From Bradyrhizobium uaiense (GTDB lineage: Bacteria > Pseudomonadota > Alphaproteobacteria > Rhizobiales > Xanthobacteraceae), in contig NZ_VKHP01000059.1 of the NCBI RefSeq assembly GCF_010811875.1, forward strand, positions 1-38,858: a stretch of 38,858 nt of DNA. Reading direction: 5' to 3'. A model generated the notes under the pieces. That model did not search any database and was not told where the DNA came from. It saw nothing but the letters and a program-made list of their open reading frames with translations. The position numbers were made by a program, and so were the translations under genes. Positions 1 through 5,346 of this stretch are shown here, piece by piece (positions within the stretch are counted from its first letter, which is position 1; each line of letters starts with the position of its first letter).

Positions 1-756
1 CCTGATCACCTCAGTCGCGTCGCCGTCGTCTATGTTCGCCAATCGACGATGTCCCAAGTCCTGGGGAATCTCGAAAGCCAGCGGCGGCAATATGACTTGG
101 CGCAAGCCGCGGAAGCCGCCGGATTTAAATCGGTGACAGTCATTGACGACGATCTTGGCCGCTCAGGATCGGGCAGCACGCAGCGGCCTGGATTTGAACG
201 GCTTGTGGCGATGGTATGTTCGGGCGACGTCGGTGCTGTTTATTGCATCGAGGCGTCGCGGCTGGCGCGCAATGGACGTGACTGGCATCACCTGATCGAC
301 CTCTGCGCGCTCGCTGGCGCGTTGGTTATCGATCCCGACGGAGCCTATGATCCGCGGCTTGTCAACGACCGCCTGCTGCTCGGATTGAAGGGGACGATGT
401 CGGAGTATGAGCTGAGTCTGCTTCGCCAACGGGGAATCGCCGCTCGAGACTCCAAGGCCCAGCGCGGCGAGTACCGCTTCATGCTTCCACCCGGATTTTG
501 TTGGAATGAACTTGGCAAGATCGAAATCGATCCCGACGAACATGTGGCGGGAGTAGTCCGACTCGTCTTCACGAAGTTCCGCGAGCTCGGCAGCGCCCGG
601 CAGGTCTTTCTTTGGCTACGCGCCGCCGACATCAAAATGCCTGTGGTCTTGAGGAACGTTCAAATCTACAAGCTTAGCTGGAAGGCGCCGGCCTACCACA
701 CGGTGCGGAATGTTCCGCAGGCGACCTCAGCCGGCCGAACTGGCTGCGCACCATGA
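1..756 (+). pseudogene. Serine recombinase / resolvase, cut by the window start and broken at its 3' end
   Basis: Reading from base 1 in frame 1 gives about 251 residues. The frame is open across the window edge, so the true start lies upstream. The N-terminal resolvase domain is clear: a strand followed by YVRQST, whose Ser15 (codon 43-45) is the expected nucleophile, then LGRSGSG, and EASRLARNGRDW with the conserved arginines of the active site. This is the large serine recombinase type, with a following recombinase domain starting near residue 165 (PPGF). That domain reaches the motif YHTVRNV, after which homology appears to stop at about base 715. The last 13 or so residues read into sequence that belongs to the minus-strand vanZ-like gene. 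Full-length members run several hundred residues more, so the zinc-ribbon and coiled-coil parts are gone. It is best seen as a remnant of an integrated element. Catalytic activity is unlikely without the DNA-binding C-terminus. Confidence 0.8.
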
Positions 757-1129
757 ACAGCATGAGGCGACCCGTGCCGATGCCGGCGAGGCCTCCCGCC
801 ACCTTGACGATGGCGTCGATCAGGCGGCCGTGGCGGTCAGGCGTCAGCAACTGCATCGCTTCGAGCGAGAATGCGCTGAAGACGACAAAGAGCACGATCA
901 GCGCGGTGCGCCGCGGGTAACCCAGTACGAAAGCCAGCGCCATCACGGCAAATGCCGCGAAATGCTCGGCCTGCGGATGGAAGAGCGAGGGGCGGTCCTG
1001 GATCGGGGACAGCGTCACGAAGGCGATGAAGGCAAGTGCAAGCCAGCCCGCAATCACACCGAATGTCTTTATCTTCGAAACAGGCAACAATTTCTTCCGG
1101 TCCCAGTGCCCCGCCATGTCGCGCTGCAT
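674..1129 (-). CDS. VanZ-like small membrane protein with a foreign C-terminal tail
   Basis: The protein has about 151 residues, starting at MQRDMAGHW (ATG at 1129-1127). A second ATG lies four codons later, and a TTG at 1213 would add 28 residues with little sign of being coding. The body has hydrophobic helices beginning at FGVIAGWLALAFIAF, the segment TLSPIQDRP, a helix with HFAAFAVMALAFVLGYPRR, and LEAMQLLTPDRHGRLIDAI. This layout, with an acidic helix and a Gln-rich turn before DRHGR, is that of VanZ-like proteins common in Bradyrhizobium; their biochemical role is unknown in most species. The last 18 or so residues (after FGRLR) come from DNA that in the other direction encodes the recombinase fragment, so the native C-terminus seems to have been replaced. 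The membrane part looks whole, so it may still be functional. Confidence 0.65.
   Translation of the reverse strand: MQRDMAGHWDRKKLLPVSKIKTFGVIAGWLALAFIAFVTLSPIQDRPSLFHPQAEHFAAFAVMALAFVLGYPRRTALIVLFVVFSAFSLEAMQLLTPDRHGRLIDAIVKVAGGLAGIGTGRLMLFMVRSQFGRLRSPAEHSAPCGRPAPSS
713..722. other. Junction between recombinase remnant and vanZ-like gene
   Basis: The recombinase reading frame follows its family as far as HTVRNV (to about base 714) and then becomes unrelated. In the opposite direction the vanZ-like frame is plausible down to FGRLR and then unrelated. The two breakpoints coincide within about ten bases. This looks like the scar of an insertion or deletion. I see no target-site duplication, but one side of the element lies outside the window. 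Confidence 0.5.
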
Positions 1130-1287
1130 TAGCGCATCGCTCGTTTCAGCGACAATTAAATGCCCGCCGAAGGTTAACTTGCCGGCCGGGGCCGCGGGGT
1201 GAACGGAGTTCAAGAAAGCCCACTTAGGTTATTGCCCCGCGAGTTCCATGTGTGATGATCTCACTTTGATCTCGGGGAGTTCATCCA

Positions 1288-1464
1288 ATGAAGGACATGC
1301 AAACGCACCTGGAGAAGCTTCGTGTCGAGGCGGAAGAGTGCGAGCTGATCAGCAAGCTGGCGACCAACCAGACCAAGAAGGAGCTGTTTGCCAAGCTCGC
1401 TGCGCATCACCGCGCGCTGGCTGCCGAAGTCGAGAAGGCTATGGGCGAGTCCAGGCCCGGTTGA
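1288..1464 (+). CDS. Small charged helical protein, 58 aa, unknown function
   Basis: The frame starts at ATG 1288 with a good ribosome-binding site, GGGGAG at 1274-1279, eight bases upstream, and ends at TGA 1462-1464. The product begins MKDMQTHLEKLRVEAEEC and continues with LISKLATNQTKKELF and LAAHHRALAAEVEKAM. It is almost entirely amphipathic helix rich in Lys, Glu and Leu, with no membrane segment or signal peptide. A longer overlapping frame here gives Arg/Gly/Cys-rich sequence and is not credible. Similar tiny helical proteins are widespread and uncharacterised in Bradyrhizobium; that is from memory and I assign no function. The start codon, spacing and amino-acid composition make it a likely real gene. 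Confidence 0.7.
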   Translation: MKDMQTHLEKLRVEAEECELISKLATNQTKKELFAKLAAHHRALAAEVEKAMGESRPG

Positions 1465-1570
1465 TGGTTTCGATTTAGGAACATTACGCCAACCTGACAA
1501 TTGACGCCATCGCCGCGCATCACCTTTGGCACCCGGCGATTGGATCGCGTGTCGCGCTCTGGCCTCCTGA

Positions 1571-1784
1571 ATGGCAACGGAGCCGCACATGACGAAGCGA
1601 CGCAACCGCGTCAAGCAAGCCCATTCCCTCGAGGAACGCCTTATCGCGAGAGCCGAGCGCCTGCGCGAACGAGCCGCAGCGCTGGCCCCCAGGTATCGAG
1701 AAAGAGGCTATACTCGAGTTGGCCCGGCAAGCCGACGCCGGGGCAAGCATGAGCGAGTGGCTACGCTCGCCCAGATCCGCTTAG
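1571..1784 (+). pseudogene. Small conserved charged protein with an apparent single-base frameshift
   Basis: The first part reads from ATG 1571 (or the second Met at 1589) as MTKRRNRVKQAHSLEERL followed by a Glu/Arg/Ala-rich helix up to RAAAL near base 1684. In that frame what follows is Arg-rich nonsense. One frame over, from base 1686, the sequence reads PPGIEKEAILELARQADAG and SMSEWLRSP before TAG at 1782-1784. As I recall it, a Bradyrhizobiaceae family of about 65 residues has exactly this order: a basic start, SLEERL, PPG, ARQAE, then MSEWL. The two halves join if one base is removed from the GGCCCCC run at 1684-1690. So the gene is either frameshifted, or read by slippage at the C run, or carries a sequencing error. 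Its function is unknown. Confidence 0.65.
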
Positions 1785-1788
1785 GAGG
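1783..1788 (+). promoter_or_regulatory. Shine-Dalgarno AGGAGG overlapping the upstream stop codon
   Basis: AGGAGG at 1783-1788 is a full anti-16S match six bases before ATG 1795. Its first two bases are the last two of the TAG that ends the preceding small reading frame. A ribosome ending there would cover the start site, which suggests translational coupling. Confidence 0.65.
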
Positions 1789-1794
1789 TCTGTC

Positions 1795-1905
1795 ATGCAT
1801 GCACACCATCACCGTATCGACAGCGTCGAGATCGCCTTTGTCTGCGCTGCGGCAGTGTCGTTTGTGGCCCTGGCCGCAAGCGTGGCCTGGCTGGTTATGC
1901 GGTGA
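1795..1905 (+). CDS. 36-aa single-helix membrane peptide
   Basis: The frame ATG 1795 to TGA 1903-1905 encodes MHAHHHRIDSVEIAFVCAAA followed by VSFVALAASVAWLVMR. It has a short His-rich cytoplasmic-looking head and one strongly hydrophobic helix of about 22 residues, and it ends in Arg right after the helix. A perfect AGGAGG lies six bases upstream, the best ribosome-binding site in this part of the window. The size and layout fit the small regulatory or stabilising membrane peptides of bacteria. Which protein it would partner is unknown. The His cluster (HAHHH) could bind a metal, which is inference only. It lies directly downstream of the frameshifted small gene and is probably cotranscribed with it. 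Confidence 0.6.
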   Translation: MHAHHHRIDSVEIAFVCAAAVSFVALAASVAWLVMR

Positions 1906-1927
1906 ACCATAGGGCTCATTCGAAAGA

Positions 1928-1964
1928 GACGGCCCCAGCGCCGGGGAAACGCTGAGGCCGCGTC
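1928..1964. other. GC-rich hairpin, first of two related elements
   Basis: The arms GACGGCCCCAGCG (1928-1940) and CGCTGAGGCCGCGTC (1950-1964) pair imperfectly around a short loop. It sits 23 bases after the 36-aa gene. It lacks a following T run, so it is an unproven terminator or RNA stabiliser. The GGCCCCAGC core recurs in the next element at 2032-2082. Confidence 0.45.
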
Positions 1965-2031
1965 CAAGTGCTGTCCGTCTCAGGCACCGGGACCGCTGGT
2001 CAACCGGATGTCGCGACGGTGGTTCCTGCAA

Positions 2032-2082
2032 AAAGAAGCGGCCCCAGCACCCTTGGAGGGTCAATGCCGGGGCCGCCTCTTT
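2032..2082. terminator. Strong hairpin, likely terminator
   Basis: AAAGAAGCGGCCCC at 2032-2045 pairs with GGGGCCGCCTCTTT at 2069-2082 with one mismatch, giving a 14-base stem. The A-rich left end and T-rich right end are what a bidirectional intrinsic terminator needs. It lies between the plus-strand small genes and the minus-strand HTH gene. The GGCCCCAGC core is shared with the hairpin at 1928-1964. Confidence 0.55.
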
Positions 2083-2262
2083 ATTCCCATTCTCACGCCG
2101 AACCGCCGCTTGCCGATAATAGACGGCCCCTCTGGGCTTAAAACTTGAACTTAATGAAACAGCCCGACCCAGTAGCTGGATCACCGAATCAAAGTGTGAG
2201 CCAGTCAATTAACCTGTGTGAATCAAAGGTAAAAAAATCGTCCGCATGCTTAACGGGCGATC
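2083..2262. other. Intergenic, no gene seen
   Basis: Together with the two hairpins, this completes the gap of about 360 bases between the 36-aa gene and the HTH gene. The stretch is more AT-rich than its surroundings. A nine-base direct repeat GAATCAAAG occurs near 2186 and 2219. I see no credible reading frame or RNA gene. Confidence 0.4.
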
Positions 2263-2433
2263 CTAGTTTCCCTCTGCGAGGCGCTTTCTGATTATCGTTA
2301 GCCGTGCGCTCACGGCGGCTTCGGTGCGGCCGAGCTTCTGAGCGATCTCGCGCTGTGCTAGGCCAGTTTCGCGGATCATCCGCAGCAGGCGCTGTTCTTC
2401 CTCTTCCATCCAAGCCGGCAACGCGTTCTCCAA
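2263..2433 (-). CDS. Small helix-turn-helix protein, 48-56 aa
   Basis: On the minus strand a frame ending at TAG 2265-2263 reads AWMEEEEQRLLRMIRETG, then LAQREIAQKLGRTEAAVSAR and LTIIRKRLAEGN. The segment REIAQKLGRTEAAVSARL is a typical helix-turn-helix of the SANT/Myb-like or sigma region 4-like kind found in many small rhizobial proteins. The start is either TTG at 2433 (56 residues) or ATG at 2409 (48 residues). The Trp just before the ATG resembles the conserved first Trp of SANT-like repeats, which favours the longer form. A longer overlapping frame on the same strand is Arg/Pro-rich and not believable. The protein is probably DNA-binding; its target is unknown. Confidence 0.65.
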   Translation of the reverse strand: MENALPAWMEEEEQRLLRMIRETGLAQREIAQKLGRTEAAVSARLTIIRKRLAEGN

Positions 2434-2514
2434 AGCTATGAGTCATGAAATGCCAGCTAGAGATTGCAAACTCCGAGAACCCTGTCTGTCCGGTGTTTCC
2501 CGGTACACCCGGCA

Positions 2515-2543
2515 TTGCTTCAAGATTTGGGTACCCAGATACT
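2515..2543 (+). promoter_or_regulatory. Candidate feuP promoter with a palindrome in the spacer
   Basis: TTGCTT (2515-2520) and GATACT (2538-2543) are separated by 17 bases and resemble -35 and -10 elements. The spacer ends with the perfect ten-base palindrome TGGGTACCCA (2528-2537), a possible operator. If used, it gives an untranslated leader of about 180 bases before the feuP start. There is no experimental support. Confidence 0.3.
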
Positions 2544-2581
2544 CAAAATTGAAACCCGACCCGATCCGGCGCGCATATGTT

Positions 2582-2616
2582 CGCGGGAACCAGCCGCGCT
2601 TGCGCGGGTTCCCGCG
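2582..2616 (+). other. Inverted repeat in the putative feuP leader
   Basis: CGCGGGAACC at 2582-2591 and GGTTCCCGCG at 2607-2616 are perfectly complementary across a 15-base loop. In RNA this would be a very stable hairpin about 110 bases before the feuP start codon. No T run follows it closely. It could be a repeat element, an attenuator or an RNA end. Confidence 0.55.
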
Positions 2617-2729
2617 ATGGTGCACCTGACAAAAATAAGCTTTGCCTTGCGAATCCATTCATAGGCCGTTCACGGCCGGAAGCCTCATTTGATGCCGGAA
2701 TATCGCAATGCTCACTCTCGGAGGCCAAA

Positions 2730-3392
2730 GTGCGTCTGCTCGTCGTTGAGGATGACCCGGATCTGAACCGCCAGCTCACCACCGCGCTGACGGACGCCGG
2801 CTATGTGGTCGATCGCGCGTTCGACGGCGAGGAGGGGCATTTCCTTGGCGACAGCGAGCCCTACGACGCGGTCGTGCTGGATATCGGCCTGCCGAAGATG
2901 GACGGTATCTCGGTGCTCGAGGCCTGGCGGCGCAACAAGCGCGTGATGCCGGTGCTGATTCTCACCGCGCGCGACCGCTGGAGTGACAAGGTGCAGGGCT
3001 TCGATGCCGGCGCCGACGACTATGTCGCAAAACCGTTCCATCTCGAGGAGGTGCTGGCGCGGATCCGCGCGCTGCTGCGCCGCGCCACCGGGCATGCCCA
3101 GGTCGAGCTGGTCTGCGGTCCGGTGGCACTGAACACCCGCACCAAGCGGGTCACCGTCAACGGCAACCCGATCAAGCTGACCTCGCACGAGTACAATCTG
3201 CTCGACTATCTGATGCATCACACCGGGCGGGTGGTGTCGCGCACCGAGCTGGTCGAGCATCTCTACGACCAGGACTTCGATCGCGACTCCAATACCATCG
3301 AGGTGTTTGTCGGCCGCATCCGCAAGAAGCTGGAAGTCGATATCATCCAGACGGTTCGGGGCCTTGGCTACATGCTGTCGCCGCCGACTTAA
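2730..3392 (+). CDS. feuP: Response regulator, OmpR/PhoB family, FeuP-like
   Basis: The product has 220 residues from GTG 2730, chosen because GGAGG at about 2720 sits correctly upstream and because the receiver domain begins at once with VRLLVVEDDPDL. The frame is open further up but that part is not protein-like. The receiver domain (1-115) has the acidic pair EDD, phospho-acceptor Asp51 in VVLDIGLPKMDG, and Lys in YVAKPFH. The C-terminal winged-helix domain (about 125-220) holds TSHEYNLLDYLM, RTELVEHLYDQDFDRDSNT and VRGLGYML. The wording is very close to what I recall of rhizobial FeuP. FeuP/FeuQ was first linked to iron uptake in Rhizobium leguminosarum and later to control of cyclic glucan export in Sinorhizobium meliloti. 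The partner kinase follows at 3611. The feuP name is from similarity by memory plus gene order; plain PhoP-like is the alternative. Confidence 0.85.
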   Translation: MRLLVVEDDPDLNRQLTTALTDAGYVVDRAFDGEEGHFLGDSEPYDAVVLDIGLPKMDGISVLEAWRRNKRVMPVLILTARDRWSDKVQGFDAGADDYVAKPFHLEEVLARIRALLRRATGHAQVELVCGPVALNTRTKRVTVNGNPIKLTSHEYNLLDYLMHHTGRVVSRTELVEHLYDQDFDRDSNTIEVFVGRIRKKLEVDIIQTVRGLGYMLSPPT

Positions 3393-3490
3393 AGCGCTTT
3401 CTAGCGAGCGGATACCGTTTCGCTTCATGTGAAGAAGCCACGGCCAAACAACAGGATGAGGGCATATCCTGTACAATCGGATCATGCTCT
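3392..3490. repeat. Dispersed rhizobial-type intergenic repeat
   Basis: The sequence begins with palindrome AAAGCGCTTT (3392-3401), runs through GAGCGGATACCGTTTCGC and ends with GGATCATGCTCTTGG. It resembles a family of short repeats that I recall as common between genes of Bradyrhizobium and relatives. It separates feuP from feuQ. The match to the family is from memory. Confidence 0.4.
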
Positions 3491-3554
3491 TGGAGTGCTT
3501 GATCGGCGGACACGGACATTGTCATGATCCGCGCCGGGAGGACTGGATTCGCTG

Positions 3555-3611
3555 ATGTCTGAATCCCTGATGTCTGTTGCCGCCGACACGCTGTTCGAGC
3601 TCGTGGCCTGA
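3555..3611 (+). CDS. Possible 18-aa leader peptide coupled to feuQ
   Basis: ATG 3555 opens an 18-codon frame, MSESLMSVAADTLFELVA, whose stop TGA (3609-3611) shares its final A with the ATG of the kinase gene, giving TGATG. A purine-rich GGGAGGA lies at 3536-3542, while the kinase start itself has no convincing ribosome-binding site. This is the pattern of translational coupling. The spacing from GGGAGGA to the ATG is somewhat long (12 bases), and a second in-frame ATG lies at 3570. Whether the peptide is made, or matters, is unknown. Confidence 0.35.
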   Translation: MSESLMSVAADTLFELVA

Positions 3612-4987
3612 TGGGCGGCAGCTCGCTTGCGACCCGCCTGTTCGTCTCGGCGACCGCCTGGGTGGTGGTGATTCTGGCGATCACGGGCGTCATCCTGTCG
3701 TCGGTCTATCGCGACGCCACCGAGCGCGCCTTCGACCGGCGGCTCAATCTCTATCTGCGCACCCTGATCGCCGAGGTGGCGACGCCGGACGAGCCGGCCG
3801 ACCGCCAGTTCCAGTCGCTGGGCGAGCCGCTGTTCGACCTGCCGCTGTCGGGCTGGTACTGGCAGATCACCCGCACCGACACCGAAAAGGGCGAGACCCG
3901 CGCCTCGCGCTCGCTGTGGGACAAGAAGCTGCCGAAGCTCGAGGAGCACGGCGCCGAGCTGACCGCCGCCGGCGTCCGCCTCGGCTATGTCGACGGGCCC
4001 GAAGGCCAAAGCCTGCGCGTGGTGGAACGGCCGGTCGATCTCGGCACCGACGGCAAGTTCCTGGTCAGCGTCGCCGGCGACGCCACCGAGATCTTCGATG
4101 AGACCCGCAGCTTCGATTACTACCTCGGCGGAACCTTCGCTGCGCTCGGCATCGTGCTGCTGCTGACCACGATCTTCCAGGTGCGCTACGGCTTGGCGCC
4201 GCTCAAGCGCATCTCGGATTCGATTGCCGATATCCGCTCCGGCCGTGCCGAGCGGCTGGAGGGCCGGTTCCCGGTCGAGATCGCGCCGCTGGCGCGCGAG
4301 ACCAACGCGTTGATCGATGCCAACCGGGAGATCGTCGAGCGTTCGCGCACCCATGTCGGCAATCTCGCCCATGCGATCAAGACGCCCTTGTCGGTGATCG
4401 TGAACGAGGCGGCCGCACATACCGCCGATCCCTTCGCCAGCAAGGTGCTGGAGCAGGCCGACGTGATGCGCGACCAGGTCGCTCATCACCTCGAGCGGGC
4501 GCGGATCGCCGCCCGCGCCACCATCGTCAGCACCATCACCGACGTCGCACCCGTGATCGAGGCGCTGCGCCGGACCATGGAGAAGATCCATCGCGATCGC
4601 GATCTTGCGATCGAGGCGAAGGCCGATCCGGCGGCGCGGTTTCGCGGCGAGCGGCAGGATCTGGAGGAAATGGTCGGCAATCTCGTCGACAACGCCTGCA
4701 AATGGGCCGCCTCGCAGGTGCTCGTCGAGGTCAGCGTGGTGCCGCCGGAGGCCCCAGGCGCCGGGCCGAAGCTGCGCATCGTGGTCGATGACGACGGGCG
4801 GGGCCTGTCGGAGGCCGAGCGCGCCCAGGTGTCGCGGCGCGGCCAGCGGCTCGACGAATCGAAGCCCGGCTCGGGGCTCGGCCTGTCGATCGTAACCGAT
4901 CTCGCCGGCCTCTATGGCGGCAATCTCACCCTGAACGACGCGCCGATCGGCGGCCTGAGGGCCGAGCTGGTGTTGCCGGCTGTGTAG
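3611..4987 (+). CDS. feuQ: Sensor histidine kinase, FeuQ-like
   Basis: This is a 458-residue inner-membrane kinase. A first membrane helix (about 12-31, VVVILAITGVILSSVY) is followed by a periplasmic sensor region to about residue 170, a second helix (GTFAALGIVLLLTTIF), and a HAMP linker (APLKRISDSIADIRSGR). The phospho-accepting His254 is in the box NLAHAIKTPLSVI, which has the HxxKTPL form of the PhoQ/FeuQ group. The ATP-binding domain shows the N box NLVDNACKW, DDDGRGLSE and GSGLGLSIV. It follows feuP by 218 bases and should phosphorylate it. The start ATG 3611 is the only usable one: a stop lies in frame at 3560 and no ATG, GTG or TTG lies between. Its start overlaps a short upstream frame. 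The signal sensed is not evident from the sequence. Confidence 0.85.
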   Translation: MGGSSLATRLFVSATAWVVVILAITGVILSSVYRDATERAFDRRLNLYLRTLIAEVATPDEPADRQFQSLGEPLFDLPLSGWYWQITRTDTEKGETRASRSLWDKKLPKLEEHGAELTAAGVRLGYVDGPEGQSLRVVERPVDLGTDGKFLVSVAGDATEIFDETRSFDYYLGGTFAALGIVLLLTTIFQVRYGLAPLKRISDSIADIRSGRAERLEGRFPVEIAPLARETNALIDANREIVERSRTHVGNLAHAIKTPLSVIVNEAAAHTADPFASKVLEQADVMRDQVAHHLERARIAARATIVSTITDVAPVIEALRRTMEKIHRDRDLAIEAKADPAARFRGERQDLEEMVGNLVDNACKWAASQVLVEVSVVPPEAPGAGPKLRIVVDDDGRGLSEAERAQVSRRGQRLDESKPGSGLGLSIVTDLAGLYGGNLTLNDAPIGGLRAELVLPAV

Positions 4988-5032
4988 GGCATGATCGCTT
5001 TACTCTGAATCGAGCCGCGGACTCGGCTTCAC

Positions 5033-5182
5033 CTCGCCCCGCGTGCGGGGAGAGGTCGGAACGCATCGTGAGATGCGTTCCGGGTGAGGGGGAGTCTCCG
5101 CAAACGCAGCTGTCACCCGATATGCGGAGGCGGCCCCTCACCCCAACCCTCTCCCCGCAAGAACGGGGCGAGGGAGCGCAGC
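5033..5182. repeat. Composite palindromic repeat downstream of feuQ
   Basis: The element contains CTCGCCCCGCGTGCGGGGAG, then the perfect hairpin GGAACGCATC (5058-5067) / GATGCGTTCC (5072-5081), GGGTGAGGGGGAG, and a distal inverted counterpart CCCCTCACCCCAACCCTCTC near 5133 with CGCAAGAACGGGGCGAGGG. The two ends are inverted copies of each other. It matches, by memory, a repeat scattered in great number through alphaproteobacterial genomes. It fills most of the 360-base gap after feuQ, and its hairpins may also stop transcription. Confidence 0.65.
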
Positions 5183-5346
5183 GCCGCCGTGGTCGCCACC
5201 CGACCTAAACCCATCTCGCTCTAGTCTGCCTTGGGGGACGCCGAGCCGTCATTATTCCTAAACGGCTTCTTAACGCGCCGACCTCTATCATCGCGGGCGG
5301 ACGGGCTGCGGCGTTTGCCGGGCACCAAGCTTTCACGACCGGGCGC

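Noticed and set aside
1478..1505. GGAAC motif as an EcfG (general stress sigma factor) promoter before the small genes
   Set aside because: The -35-like GGAAC is present but no CGTT occurs at 16-18 bases distance.
2577..2729. N-terminal extension of FeuP by 51 residues
   Set aside because: It overlaps the strong leader hairpin; the receiver domain begins right at GTG 2730, which has a proper ribosome-binding site.
5033..5182. Possible CRISPR or riboswitch in the repeat-rich gap after feuQ
   Set aside because: There are no regularly spaced direct repeats and spacers; the structure is the inverted-ends layout of a dispersed palindromic repeat.
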